Shown here piece after piece: positions 14,110-23,127 of a stretch of DNA of 27,253 nt (the first letter of the stretch is position 1; each line of letters starts with the position of its first letter). Under the pieces are notes generated by a model. That model searched no databases, was not told where the DNA came from, and worked only from the letters and a program-made list of their open reading frames with translations. The position numbers and the translations under genes are program-made. The stretch spans positions 1 to 27,253 of the forward strand of contig NZ_JBFJTH010000037.1 of assembly GCF_041625495.1 (NCBI RefSeq), in the 5' to 3' direction. This DNA is from Litorivivens sp041625495 (GTDB lineage Bacteria > Pseudomonadota > Gammaproteobacteria > Pseudomonadales > Spongiibacteraceae).

Positions 14110-14787
14110 CTATAAGGTGCACAGTGTATCCAGGCTTTCAACCACCATATCCGGCCCGGCCTCACGAATGTCACTACCGTAGTTGTAACCGTATGGCACG
14201 GCAATGACAGGCATATTAGCAGCGCGAGCGGCGCTCACATCATTCACCGAATCGCCAACCATGATCGTGTTCTCGACTGCCACACCCAGGCGCTCGCAGG
14301 CAACCCAAAGTGGCTCAGGTGCCGGCTTTTTCGTGGGCAGACTGTCGCCACCCAGCACCACCGGCATTATCTCACCCCACCCAAAATGATGAACGATTTT
14401 GACAGCAAAGCGCTCGGGCTTATTTGTCACACAGGCAAGCTTTACACCCGCCACATGCCACGCTTTCAGCGCTGCCTCTACGCCAGGATAAGCCACCGTA
14501 TGATCTGCACAACAGGCTTCATAGCACTCGAAGAATACCGGCAATAGAGCGTCGAGCTCCGCATCATCGGCAGTGCCTTTTGTATGGCTCAAGGCGCGTT
14601 CAAGCAATTTGCGGGCGCCGTTACCGACCCAGCCGCGCACCAACGCCTCACCCGCTTTAGGCAAGCCCGCCTGGCGAAGGGTCTGATCCACAGCGCTGGC
14701 CAGATCCGGCACACTGTCAATCAGTGTGCCATCGAGATCAAACAGTAAGGCCTCAGGCTGACGCCCAAGCAGATCACGCAATTGCAT
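14110..14787 (-). CDS. gph: phosphoglycolate phosphatase
   Basis: This 225-residue HAD-family hydrolase dephosphorylates 2-phosphoglycolate, a product of DNA 3'-end repair and of oxygenase side reactions. The nucleophile is D17 in LLFDLDGTLIDS. Motif II is the VTNKP threonine near 120, motif III the lysine in PTKKPAPEPL near 150, and motif IV the acidic MVGDSVNDVSAA near 175. The long helical cap follows DGT, as in Gph. The ATG overlaps the rpe stop (TGATG), giving the conserved rpe-gph pair that in Pseudomonas also precedes trpE. Other sugar-phosphate HAD phosphatases are possible on sequence alone, but the context supports Gph. Confidence 0.94.
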   Translation of the reverse strand: MQLRDLLGRQPEALLFDLDGTLIDSVPDLASAVDQTLRQAGLPKAGEALVRGWVGNGARKLLERALSHTKGTADDAELDALLPVFFECYEACCADHTVAYPGVEAALKAWHVAGVKLACVTNKPERFAVKIVHHFGWGEIMPVVLGGDSLPTKKPAPEPLWVACERLGVAVENTIMVGDSVNDVSAARAANMPVIAVPYGYNYGSDIREAGPDMVVESLDTLCTL

Positions 14788-15455
14788 CAGATCGAGGCCA
14801 GCTGCTGGCGCATGTCATCAATCACAGTTTTATAGTCGTCCGCATTAAAAATGGCCGACCCGGCGACAAAGGTGTCAGCGCCTGCGGCGGCGATCTCGGC
14901 AATGTTCTTGGCTGAAATACCGCCGTCCACTTCCAGACGGATATCAAAGCTGCTGTCGTCGATCAAACGACGAACTTCGCGTACCTTGTCGATAGTTGAC
15001 GGAATAAATTTCTGTCCGCCAAAGCCGGGGTTGACCGACATCAGCAGAATCATGTCCAGCCGATCCATCACATAGCGCAGGCAATCCGGCGTCACCGCGG
15101 GGTTCAGCACTAGCCCGGCCTTACAACCGGCGTCGCGAATCATCTGCAGGGAGCGGTCAACATGCACCGACGCATCCGGGTGAAAGGTAATATAGCTGGC
15201 GCCCGCGTCGGCAAACATACCGATCAAGGCATCGACCGGCTGTACCATCAGGTGCACGTCGATCGGCGCCGTAACCCCATGATCGCGCAACGCTTTGCAC
15301 ACCATCGGGCCAATAGTGAGATTGGGCACGTAGTGATTGTCCATGACATCGAAATGTACGACATCAGCACCAGCAGCAAGCACGTTGTCCACCTCTTCAC
15401 CCAGACGGGCAAAGTCAGCAGACAAAATGGAGGGGGCAATCCAGTAATCAGACAT
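14787..15455 (-). CDS. rpe: ribulose-phosphate 3-epimerase
   Basis: Rpe interconverts ribulose-5-phosphate and xylulose-5-phosphate in the pentose phosphate pathway. The 222-residue TIM barrel carries IAPSILSADFARLGEEV at the start, HFDVMDNHYVPNLTIGP with catalytic Asp and metal ligands near 34-50, DVHLMVQ near 66, LLMSVNPGFGGQKFIP near 138 and LEVDGGIS near 173. All expected His and Asp residues are visible. The start is the ATG at 15455; a GTG two codons upstream is open but less likely. The ribosome site is weak (GAG 8 bases upstream). It is the first gene of a pair with gph. Confidence 0.97.
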   Translation of the reverse strand: MSDYWIAPSILSADFARLGEEVDNVLAAGADVVHFDVMDNHYVPNLTIGPMVCKALRDHGVTAPIDVHLMVQPVDALIGMFADAGASYITFHPDASVHVDRSLQMIRDAGCKAGLVLNPAVTPDCLRYVMDRLDMILLMSVNPGFGGQKFIPSTIDKVREVRRLIDDSSFDIRLEVDGGISAKNIAEIAAAGADTFVAGSAIFNADDYKTVIDDMRQQLASI

Positions 15456-15536
15456 GAACACAACTCGCGCAACAATTTTAGAGCGCGTAGTTTACCGGCT
15501 TGCGGTTTTAAGGGCTATTGGCTGTGCGCGGGATAT

Positions 15537-16214
15537 TCAGGTAGCAGGCACCGCCGCCTGACTGACCCGGTTGTCCAACTCCTGCAGGCGTTCGGGCGTT
15601 CCCACATCAACCCACTCTCCACTAAAGTGCTCCGCAGTGACACTGCGACGCTCTATGGCCTTGACCAGAAAGGGCTTCAGGGGCTGACAGCCGGGAGCAG
15701 ATCCCGCAAACAGCTCCGGGTTGATTACAGCGATACCGGCGTAGGTAAGTGGTCGGATACCCGTCAACGCAAGGTGCTCGCCATCGAGGAAGAAGTCCCC
15801 CCTTTCATTGTGCTCCGGGTTGTCCACCATAACCAGATGAGCGGCCTCGGGACGGCGCGCCAGCAATGTTTCAACCGGGAAATCACACCAGACATCACCA
15901 TTGACCAGCAAAAATGGCTCGTCGCCCAACAGCGGCAAGGCATTGATCATGCCGCCAGCTGTGTCCAACAACTCCGTTTCGCGAGAATAGGACACACGAA
16001 GACCATAGGCCGAACCGTCGCCAATATGGGCTTCGATCTGCTCGCCCAGCCAGTAATGGTTCACCACCACCTCTGAAATGCCGGCGAGAGCAAGACGCTC
16101 AAGGTGGTAGTCGATGAGTGGTTTATTATTAACTTTCAGCAGCGGCTTGGGTCGAACCGTAGTAAGTGGGCGCATTCGCTTACCCAGACCGGCTGCCAGT
16201 ATCATCGCTTTCAT
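15537..16214 (-). CDS. murU: N-acetylmuramate alpha-1-phosphate uridylyltransferase
   Basis: This 225-residue sugar-1-phosphate nucleotidyltransferase has the signature MILAAGLGKRMRPLT at residues 4-18, the lysine of RPKPLLKVNNKPL, LLVNGDVWCDF (metal-binding Asp) and GEWVDVGTPERL near the C-terminus. Together with the adjacent kinase it forms the AmgK-MurU pair, which recycles N-acetylmuramic acid to UDP-MurNAc. That route bypasses de novo synthesis and, in Pseudomonas, confers intrinsic fosfomycin tolerance. The ATG overlaps the amgK stop as ATGA. A more general glucose- or mannose-1-phosphate nucleotidyltransferase is the alternative, but the pairing argues for MurU. Confidence 0.92.
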   Translation of the reverse strand: MKAMILAAGLGKRMRPLTTVRPKPLLKVNNKPLIDYHLERLALAGISEVVVNHYWLGEQIEAHIGDGSAYGLRVSYSRETELLDTAGGMINALPLLGDEPFLLVNGDVWCDFPVETLLARRPEAAHLVMVDNPEHNERGDFFLDGEHLALTGIRPLTYAGIAVINPELFAGSAPGCQPLKPFLVKAIERRSVTAEHFSGEWVDVGTPERLQELDNRVSQAAVPAT

Positions 16215-17164
16215 AATCGCGGCTCCAGAAGCTCCTGATAAGGCTCCAGTTCGTTATAGCGATACAGCACATCACGAACATAGTCCGAAAATCGCGGGAC
16301 GAGTGAAAGATACCCTGTTTTGCCGTCCCGATAAGCCAGCCTTGCAAAAATACCGATGATTTTCAAATTGCGCTGCAGCCCCATCCAATCGCACCAGCGC
16401 CGCCAAGTGTCGCGGGGCACGTCGGGAGCAACGCGCAGCCGAAACGCCTCCATCCACTCCTCCAACTGCGGTCGCGGCCAGGTGATATAGCGATCGAGCA
16501 GGATAGACATCAGGTCGTAGGTAATCGGGCCCAAGACCGCGTCCTGAAAATCAATAACCCCCGGGGCCTTTCCAGCCATCTCCATCAGGTTGCAGGAGTG
16601 AAAATCCCGGTGCACGAATACCGCCGGCTGGGCGTTGGCATTGTCGATAAGCTGCCCACACAACTGTTGCCAGAGCATCTGCTCGGCGGCCGTAAATTCC
16701 TGTTTGGTATGTACTGCCAGATGCCATTGCGGGAACAGATCCAGCTCTTGCTGCAAACGGCCTTCGTCGTACTGGGGAAGTCTTGCTGTGTCAACGAGTG
16801 TCAGCTTTTCCAGCACCGGCAGGATTTCTGCCATCACCTGGCTACCGGGGCGCTGCTCAAACGCAGACTTGTAAAGCGTATCGCCGAGATCTTCCAGGAG
16901 AATCCAGCCTCGCTGGAGGTTGTGGGCAAGAATACGGGGAGCGTGGATGCCGACATGTTGCAAACGCCCGGCAATATCGAGAAACGGAGCACTGTCCTCT
17001 TTGTCCGGCGGCGCATCCATGACGATAACGGAAGGCTGCTGCTCCGGACGCAGCCGGAAGTAGCGACGAAAACTGGCATCGCCAGCCACGGGAAGCAATT
17101 CGCCCAATGCCGATTCAGGCAAACAAAGCTCCGCAGCACACCATTGCCGCAAATTGTTGAGCAT
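16211..17164 (-). CDS. amgK: N-acetylmuramate/N-acetylglucosamine kinase AmgK
   Basis: This 317-residue aminoglycoside-phosphotransferase-fold kinase has a glycine/aspartate loop GDASFRRYFRL near residues 27-37, the catalytic loop FVHRDFHSCNLME near 195-207 and the metal site VIDFQDAVLGPITYDLMS near 215-232. AmgK phosphorylates the anomeric hydroxyl of MurNAc and GlcNAc from cell-wall turnover, and MurU next door uses the product. The start is the ATG at 17164 with AAGGAG 7 bases upstream; the frame is open 19 codons further, without homology. It is divergent from lptD, the arrangement also seen in Pseudomonas. Confidence 0.93.
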   Translation of the reverse strand: MLNNLRQWCAAELCLPESALGELLPVAGDASFRRYFRLRPEQQPSVIVMDAPPDKEDSAPFLDIAGRLQHVGIHAPRILAHNLQRGWILLEDLGDTLYKSAFEQRPGSQVMAEILPVLEKLTLVDTARLPQYDEGRLQQELDLFPQWHLAVHTKQEFTAAEQMLWQQLCGQLIDNANAQPAVFVHRDFHSCNLMEMAGKAPGVIDFQDAVLGPITYDLMSILLDRYITWPRPQLEEWMEAFRLRVAPDVPRDTWRRWCDWMGLQRNLKIIGIFARLAYRDGKTGYLSLVPRFSDYVRDVLYRYNELEPYQELLEPRL

Positions 17165-17249
17165 GTTTATCTCCTTGCAGGCGCGCATCCTATCAAAGAA
17201 TCCATTATCATCCACCTGCATTTAACTTTGTCGAATAAGCCTAACGCCT

Positions 17250-19688
17250 TTGAAAGCTTTGAAATTCCTCAAACTGGCACTGACTGCACCGCTGCTTCTG
17301 CCCCTTGCTGCAAACGCCCAGACCGCCTGTGTTGCACCCTCTGGTGCGTTGAACAATTGGCACTGGTACAGCGCCGAGCAGTTGCAAGAAGTGTCCTCCT
17401 GCTCGCCAAAAACTGGCTGTGACGGGCGCTATGTGGCCCCCGCCCGCACCTGGCCGGGTGCCGAGCTGGCACCGGACAAAGCACCAGTTCACGGCAGCGC
17501 CGATCGCACCCGTATGGAGGGCTCGAAAGTAGAGCTTTACGGCGACGTGATAATCCATAAAGGCCAGCTGAGTTTACAGGCGGGCAACGCCAGCTTTGAC
17601 CGGGATAGCGAAGAGTTCCTGCTTGATGACAGTGTCGCCATTATCCTGCCCGAGATGATGCTCACAGGCGAGCGCGCCAAGATTAATGGCGCCGATGGCA
17701 CGGGCTTGATCGAGCGGGCCAGATTTGTCGCCTTCAAATCTGGCGTGCGCGCCAAAGCGAAGCGGATTAAACGCCCAACGCCTCAGGAACTGGAGCTCAG
17801 GGACGCTTTTTATACTCAATGCCCTCCGGATTCAGAAGCCTGGATGTTGGAAGCGGACAATATTCATCTGGATTATGCAACCGGCCGGGGCGTGTCTCGA
17901 GGGACCGTGTTAAAGGTCAAAGGCGTGCCTGTATTCTACTCCCCGTGGCTCGACTTCCCGGTGGACGATCGCAGGGCGACCGGGTTGCTATGGCCAGGTT
18001 TCGCCAGCAGCGACGGCGGTCTCGACGTGTCGATTCCGTATTATTTCAATCTGGCACCCAATTACGACCTCACATTAACACCGCGTTTTCTGGAAGAACG
18101 CGGTGACATGCTGGAGGCCGAGGGACGCTACCTGAACCGCTGGAGCGAGTGGCAGCTTTCCACCGCCTACCTGAAAGACGACAAGCAGGCAGAAATTGAC
18201 CGTTGGCTGATCGGGATCAGCGAATTTGGCTCATTGAACGAACACTGGTCCACCGCAATTGCGTTTAACCGAATCAGCGACGTGGAATATTTCGAAGATC
18301 TCAGCGTTGCCTCGCTAAACGTTCGCCGCGCCACCTATCTCGACCAGTCTGCCCAAGTTAATTACCAGAGCGAGCGCTGGCGCTCAAAGGTGATAGTTCA
18401 GCAGTATCAGGAATTGGCCGGGCTTGCCGATACCTACCGCAAAATGCCTGAGTGGTCACTGGAGTATCTGCCGGTAGTGCGCAATCTGCGTCCACAACCG
18501 ATATTTCTGGCCAACGTGACGGCCTTCGACCATGAAGACAATCTGGAAGACGGCGGCCTGTTTATTACCGGTGTGCGCAGTTATCTCGAGGCTGGCGTCC
18601 GCCTCCCCTATATTGGTCGTGCCGGACATATTATCGGCACCTTTAAAAGCCGCCACCTAAGCTATCAACTGGACGATGGTGTGGTCGACACGTCACCTGA
18701 AGTAACCGCCGCCATGGCCAGCCTCGACGCTGCACTGGTATTTGAGCGCGACGCAGGAAGCTTCCGCCAGACACTGGAACCCAGACTCTTCTATCTTTAC
18801 AACGGCTACGAAGCTGGCCAGGAAGCTCAACCGCTGTTTGATACCAGCCTGCGCACCTTCGACTACCACCAACTGTTCCGCGACTCACGCTTTACCGGTT
18901 ATGACCGGCTAGACGATGTGCGACAGCTGGCCGTGGGCCTGTCATCGTCTTTTTATGACAAGAATACAGGCCGGGAGCGGCTGACACTGGGCATTGGTCA
19001 GGCATTCTATTTCGAAGATCGTCAGGTCACCCTGCCCGAGACCGTTGTGGCCGGCACAGCCACCACCGACCCGACCCTGCTCAAAAGCAGCATTATCATT
19101 CCCGGCACCACCAGCTACCGTCATCCGGGCAATGCCACCGCCACCGCTGGCGGCTCGGCCGCGCGCCGCAAGGAAAACAGTTCTGACGTCGCCACCCACG
19201 CACAGTGGCAGGCGAACGACCGCCACTGGTTCTCAGCCGATGCCGTATTTGATCGAGACGATGCGCGGGTCAATCAGGCCCACCTGGGCTGGCACTATCG
19301 CGGCAACGCTCAGACCCTGTACAATTTCGGTTACACCCAGCGCCGCATGACCATCGTAAATGCTGATGACCAGCCTGAACTCAAACAACTGGACGCCTCA
19401 GCAAGTCTGCCGCTGGGGCGACAATGGCACCTGTTTGCCCGCTGGCAATATGATCTGCAGATGGATCGAACACTGGAAGGCCTGTTTGGTATTGCCTACG
19501 AAAGTTGCTGCTGGACAGTGAGAACACTTTATCAGCGTGCCTTGGAACCAGATCACACAGCCCTGTCTAATGACCTGGAAAATGATAGAGCCATTTTGCT
19601 GGAGTTTCAGCTGAAAGGCCTCGGCGGACTGGGCGACAAGCTCACCGGCGTATTGGAAGAGAGTATTTTTGGTTACCGCGATGAATAA
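17250..19688 (+). CDS. lptD: LPS-assembly protein LptD
   Basis: LptD is the outer-membrane barrel that, with LptE, inserts lipopolysaccharide into the outer leaflet. The 812-residue protein has a signal peptide cut after ANA23, an N-terminal OstA/jellyroll domain (SKVELYGDVIIHKGQLSLQAG and DDSVAIILPEMMLTGERAKI) near 90-150, and a long beta-barrel region to the C-terminus. Cysteines near the N-terminus (C27 and the CSPKTGC segment) and the adjacent C753-C754 fit the rearranging disulfides of LptD. The start is a TTG at 17250 without a clear ribosome site; no in-frame ATG lies before the signal peptide. The gene heads a run with surA, the chaperone LptD needs for folding. Confidence 0.96.
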   Translation: MKALKFLKLALTAPLLLPLAANAQTACVAPSGALNNWHWYSAEQLQEVSSCSPKTGCDGRYVAPARTWPGAELAPDKAPVHGSADRTRMEGSKVELYGDVIIHKGQLSLQAGNASFDRDSEEFLLDDSVAIILPEMMLTGERAKINGADGTGLIERARFVAFKSGVRAKAKRIKRPTPQELELRDAFYTQCPPDSEAWMLEADNIHLDYATGRGVSRGTVLKVKGVPVFYSPWLDFPVDDRRATGLLWPGFASSDGGLDVSIPYYFNLAPNYDLTLTPRFLEERGDMLEAEGRYLNRWSEWQLSTAYLKDDKQAEIDRWLIGISEFGSLNEHWSTAIAFNRISDVEYFEDLSVASLNVRRATYLDQSAQVNYQSERWRSKVIVQQYQELAGLADTYRKMPEWSLEYLPVVRNLRPQPIFLANVTAFDHEDNLEDGGLFITGVRSYLEAGVRLPYIGRAGHIIGTFKSRHLSYQLDDGVVDTSPEVTAAMASLDAALVFERDAGSFRQTLEPRLFYLYNGYEAGQEAQPLFDTSLRTFDYHQLFRDSRFTGYDRLDDVRQLAVGLSSSFYDKNTGRERLTLGIGQAFYFEDRQVTLPETVVAGTATTDPTLLKSSIIIPGTTSYRHPGNATATAGGSAARRKENSSDVATHAQWQANDRHWFSADAVFDRDDARVNQAHLGWHYRGNAQTLYNFGYTQRRMTIVNADDQPELKQLDASASLPLGRQWHLFARWQYDLQMDRTLEGLFGIAYESCCWTVRTLYQRALEPDHTALSNDLENDRAILLEFQLKGLGGLGDKLTGVLEESIFGYRDE

Positions 19689-20946
19689 AATGACCCTGAA
19701 ACGCCTGTTCGGCCTGCTTACGGTGTGCCTACTGCCACTGACCGCCACTGCCGACGTAGAAATTCTCGACGAGATTGTCGCCATTGTGGACGACAACATC
19801 ATTTTGCGCAGTGAGCTGGAGGACCGCCTGGCCCAGGTGCGCGCCAACATCGCCCAGTCCGGACAGGATATTCCGGAAGAGCGGGTGCGTCGCGAAGTGA
19901 TGGACATGATGATCCTGGAAAACATCCAGATGCAAATGGCCGACCGTGTTGGACTGCGTATCAACGATGAGCAGCTCAGCGCCGCCATGGCGCGCATTGC
20001 GGCTCAGAACAACATGAATCTGGAGCAGTTTCGCGAAGCGCTGAACGCCTCCGGCACCTCCTACGCCGCCGCCCGGGAGCAGATTCGCCGGGAAATGGTG
20101 CTGCAGCAGGTGCAGCGTGGCAACGTAAATCAGCGTATCCAGATCACCGACCAAGAGATCGCAAACTACTTGGAATCTGAAGAGGGCCGCAAACGCACCG
20201 CCCCCGAATACCACTTCGCCCACATTCTGGTTGCGCTGCCGAGTGATGCCACCAGCGCCCAGAAGAACAAGGCGCGCAAGCAGGCGGATCAACTCTATCA
20301 GGCCATCAAGAGCGGCAAGAACGTCGACGCACTGCTGAAAGCCGACAATGTGCGCGCCAGTGATCTGGGATGGCGCAAACAGCCTGACCTGCCCAGTCTA
20401 TTTGCCGCTCAGGCCAGCCTCGTACAGGACGGTGAAGTGCTGGAGCCGCTGGAAAGTGCCAGTGGTTTCCATATTGTACGGCTGTTGGAAAGTCGCGGTC
20501 ACAACGAGGTGATTGCACAAACCCGAGCCCGCCATATCCTGCTGAAATCTTCTGCTATTCGCAGTGAGAAAGACACAGAAAAACTTGCCGCCAGCCTGCG
20601 CCAGCGCGCCCAGAAAGGCGAATCATTCCACGAACTGGCCAAATCCTTTTCTGAAGATATAGGCTCCGCTCAGGAAGGCGGTGATCTGGGCTGGACCAGC
20701 CCCGGCCAGCTGGTTCCCGAGTTCCAGGAAGCCATGGAATCTACCGAAATTGGCAATATCAGCAAGCCGTTCAAGTCCCGTTACGGCTGGCATATCGTTA
20801 AGGTTGAGGATCGTCGCATGCAGGACGTGACCATGGATCTGCGTCGCAATATGGCCCGCAACATTCTTCACGAGCGCAAGTTTGAAGAAGAGCTGGACAT
20901 CTGGTTGCGCAAAATTCGCGACGAAGCCTACGTGGATATCAAGTAA
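19681..20946 (+). CDS. surA: periplasmic chaperone and peptidyl-prolyl isomerase SurA
   Basis: SurA escorts unfolded outer-membrane proteins, including LptD, across the periplasm. The 421-residue protein has a signal peptide (MNKMTLKRLFGLLTVCLLPL...ATA), the N-terminal chaperone domain (VEILDEIVAIVDDNIILRSEL onward, to about 170) and two parvulin domains. The first starts at YHFAHILVALP near 180 and the second at RARHILLKSS near 285, with GGDLGW and SRYGWHIVKV motifs. A C-terminal helix completes the chaperone module. The start is the ATG at 19681, overlapping lptD by 8 bases; the ATG at 19690 is also possible. No strong ribosome site is visible, suggesting translational coupling to lptD. Confidence 0.97.
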   Translation: MNKMTLKRLFGLLTVCLLPLTATADVEILDEIVAIVDDNIILRSELEDRLAQVRANIAQSGQDIPEERVRREVMDMMILENIQMQMADRVGLRINDEQLSAAMARIAAQNNMNLEQFREALNASGTSYAAAREQIRREMVLQQVQRGNVNQRIQITDQEIANYLESEEGRKRTAPEYHFAHILVALPSDATSAQKNKARKQADQLYQAIKSGKNVDALLKADNVRASDLGWRKQPDLPSLFAAQASLVQDGEVLEPLESASGFHIVRLLESRGHNEVIAQTRARHILLKSSAIRSEKDTEKLAASLRQRAQKGESFHELAKSFSEDIGSAQEGGDLGWTSPGQLVPEFQEAMESTEIGNISKPFKSRYGWHIVKVEDRRMQDVTMDLRRNMARNILHERKFEEELDIWLRKIRDEAYVDIK

Positions 20947-20951
20947 TCGCG

Positions 20952-21938
20952 ATGATCCCGCGCATCCTCCTGACACCCGGAGAGCCTGCGGGTATCGGGC
21001 CCGACATCGTGCTGGCGATGGCCGCTGACGCCTGGCCCGTTGAACTGGTTGCGGTAGCCGACCCCGAGTTACTGCAGCAGCGCGCAGCGCAGCTAAAGCT
21101 CACGTTAACGCTGGAACAGGCGGATTTATCCCGACCTCCGGCGCCGTCACCGGAAGGCCACCTCAAGGTTCTACCCGTTGCGCTAAACACCCCCGTCACG
21201 CCAGGCCAGCTCGACACCCGCAATGCCGCCTATGTGCTGGAAACCCTGCGAGTTGCCACCGATGCCTGTCGCGATGGTACTGCTCAGGCGCTGGTTACGG
21301 CGCCGGTGCAGAAATCTGTGATCAATGACGCTGGGATAGCCTTCAGCGGACATACAGAGTTTCTGGCTGAGCGCTGCGGCGTTGAAAAAGTGGTGATGAT
21401 GCTGGCAACCGGAGACTTCCGGGTGGCGCTGGCGACCACGCACCTTCCCTTGCGTGCCGTGGCCGATGCGATCACCCCGCAAAGCCTGCAGCAGGTGCTG
21501 CAGATTACACACCAAAGCCTTGAGCGCCAATTTGGCCTGCCCGCACCGCGGATTCTGGTGCTTGGCCTAAACCCCCACGCCGGGGAAGGCGGCCACCTTG
21601 GCCGTGAGGAAATCGACGTGATCATTCCCGTCATTGCCGCACTGCGGCAACAGGGCTTGAATTTAAGCGATCCACTGCCGGCAGATACAGCGTTCACCCC
21701 CAAACATCTGGAGCAGGCTGATGCGGTACTGGCGATGTATCACGATCAGGGCTTGCCCGTACTTAAATACCAGGGTTTCGGCAAGGCCGTGAATATCACG
21801 CTTGGCCTGCCTATCATTCGTACCAGCGTCGATCACGGCACAGCGCTGGATATGGCTGCCAGCGGTCGCGCCGATTGCGGCAGCCTCAGGGAAGCCATCA
21901 GGCAAGCCGTCCACATGGCACAGCAAACACTCCTATGA
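20952..21938 (+). CDS. pdxA: 4-hydroxythreonine-4-phosphate dehydrogenase
   Basis: PdxA oxidises 4-phosphohydroxy-threonine in the DXP-dependent pyridoxal phosphate pathway. The 328-residue protein begins with the family motif LLTPGEPAGIGPDI and has SGHTEFLAE near 132, ATTHLPL with a metal His near 160, GLNPHAGEGG near 205, YHDQGLPVLKY near 260 and SVDHGTALDMA near 288. Together these supply the three zinc-binding histidines. It begins 5 bases after the surA stop and its stop overlaps the next start (ATGA). The surA-pdxA-rsmA order is the classic proteobacterial one. Confidence 0.97.
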   Translation: MIPRILLTPGEPAGIGPDIVLAMAADAWPVELVAVADPELLQQRAAQLKLTLTLEQADLSRPPAPSPEGHLKVLPVALNTPVTPGQLDTRNAAYVLETLRVATDACRDGTAQALVTAPVQKSVINDAGIAFSGHTEFLAERCGVEKVVMMLATGDFRVALATTHLPLRAVADAITPQSLQQVLQITHQSLERQFGLPAPRILVLGLNPHAGEGGHLGREEIDVIIPVIAALRQQGLNLSDPLPADTAFTPKHLEQADAVLAMYHDQGLPVLKYQGFGKAVNITLGLPIIRTSVDHGTALDMAASGRADCGSLREAIRQAVHMAQQTLL

Positions 21939-22735
21939 CAGAACATCGCGCCCGCAAACGCTTCGGGCAAAACTTCCTTTGTGATACCGGCATCATCGAC
22001 CGCATTATTCGGGCTATAGGCCCCCAACCAGGGCAAGCACTGGTGGAAATCGGGCCAGGCCAGGGCGCCCTGACCCGCCATCTCGCCGACAGCGGCGTGG
22101 ATTTAACGCTGGTAGAGCTGGATCGCGATCTGATTCCCATTCTTCAAGGGCAGTTCGCCGGTAACCCGAAGGTCACGCTGATTCAGGCCGACGCGCTAAA
22201 AACGGACTTCAGCGCTTTCTATCCAGACTCCAGACTGCGGGTCGTGGGTAACCTGCCGTACAATATTTCCACCCCGTTGATCTTCCACCTGCTGGCACAG
22301 CATGAACGTGTGCGAGATATGCATTTCATGCTGCAAAAGGAAGTGGTAGACCGACTCGCCGCAGCCCCCAACAGCAAGGCCTATGGGCGGCTCAGCGTTA
22401 TGACTCAGTACTACTGTCAGGTGGAGTCGCTGTTTGAGGTGCCACCAGAGGCTTTTAGCCCCCGTCCCAAAGTAACCTCTGCCGTGGTAAAATTGACTCC
22501 GTTCGAACAGTTGCCCCACCCGGCCAGAGATGCAGGCCTGTTGCAGCGTTTGGTAAGGGATGCTTTCAACCAGCGCCGCAAGACCCTGCGCAATGCATTG
22601 AAGCAGCTCGCCACCCCTGAGCAGATTGAAGCGGCGGGCGTTGACCCCGGTGCGCGGCCAGAAACGCTGACCTTGCGCGACTATGTGCAACTGGCGAATA
22701 CACTGCCTCCGGCAGAACCAGCCCCCGCAAAATGA
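21935..22735 (+). CDS. rsmA: 16S rRNA (adenine1518/1519-N6) dimethyltransferase
   Basis: RsmA (KsgA) dimethylates two adjacent adenines in helix 45 of 16S rRNA during small-subunit maturation; its loss causes kasugamycin resistance. The 266-residue protein shows KRFGQNFL, the SAM motif VEIGPGQGALT near 40, the acidic VELDRDL, VIQADAL-like LIQADAL, and the catalytic NLPYNIS near 106-112, followed by SPRPKVTSAVVKL and the helical C-terminal domain. The ATG at 21935 overlaps the pdxA stop by four bases; the frame is open 20 codons further upstream, but that stretch lies inside pdxA. Confidence 0.97.
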   Translation: MTEHRARKRFGQNFLCDTGIIDRIIRAIGPQPGQALVEIGPGQGALTRHLADSGVDLTLVELDRDLIPILQGQFAGNPKVTLIQADALKTDFSAFYPDSRLRVVGNLPYNISTPLIFHLLAQHERVRDMHFMLQKEVVDRLAAAPNSKAYGRLSVMTQYYCQVESLFEVPPEAFSPRPKVTSAVVKLTPFEQLPHPARDAGLLQRLVRDAFNQRRKTLRNALKQLATPEQIEAAGVDPGARPETLTLRDYVQLANTLPPAEPAPAK

Positions 22736-22741
22736 GGATAT

Positions 22742-23125
22742 ATGGAACAGAAACCCAACGAGCAGGTTGATATTCAGGTAGCCACGCAGTATCTGGCCGA
22801 CGAATCCACCCCGGAAGACAACCGCTATGCGTTTGCCTATACCATTACCATTACCAACAGCGGTAATGAAGCGGTTCGCCTGCTCAACCGGCACTGGATC
22901 ATCACCAACGGCCGCAACCGCATATCCGAAGTGCGCGGGGAAGGCGTTGTCGGCAAACAGCCCCTGATCGAGCCGGGCAAGAGTTTCAGCTATACCTCTG
23001 GCGCGGTCATCGAGACAGCAGTCGGTACCATGGAAGGCAGCTACGAAATGATCAGCGAATCTGGCCGCCCCTTTATTGCACCCGTCACAGCCTTTTCGCT
23101 GGTAGAACCCTCCTCCCTTCACTGA
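22742..23125 (+). CDS. apaG: ApaG (CoA-binding-like/DUF525) protein
   Basis: This 127-residue single-domain protein has the fibronectin type III-like fold of ApaG: RYAFAYTITITNSG, VRLLNRHWIITNG, VRGEGVVGKQPLIEPGKSFSYTSG and GTMEGSYEM are all family signatures. ApaG has been linked to magnesium/cobalt efflux phenotypes and to pyrophosphate binding, but its exact function is unsettled. A GAGG ribosome site lies just upstream, and apaH follows after 2 bases. It sits in the conserved rsmA-apaG-apaH run. Confidence 0.96.
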   Translation: MEQKPNEQVDIQVATQYLADESTPEDNRYAFAYTITITNSGNEAVRLLNRHWIITNGRNRISEVRGEGVVGKQPLIEPGKSFSYTSGAVIETAVGTMEGSYEMISESGRPFIAPVTAFSLVEPSSLH

Positions 23126-23127
23126 CC

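Noticed and set aside
15456..15536. Separate promoter for rpe in the gap after murU
   Set aside because: TAAAAT and TAAACT are present as possible -10 boxes, but no -35 lies at good spacing; not strong enough to list.
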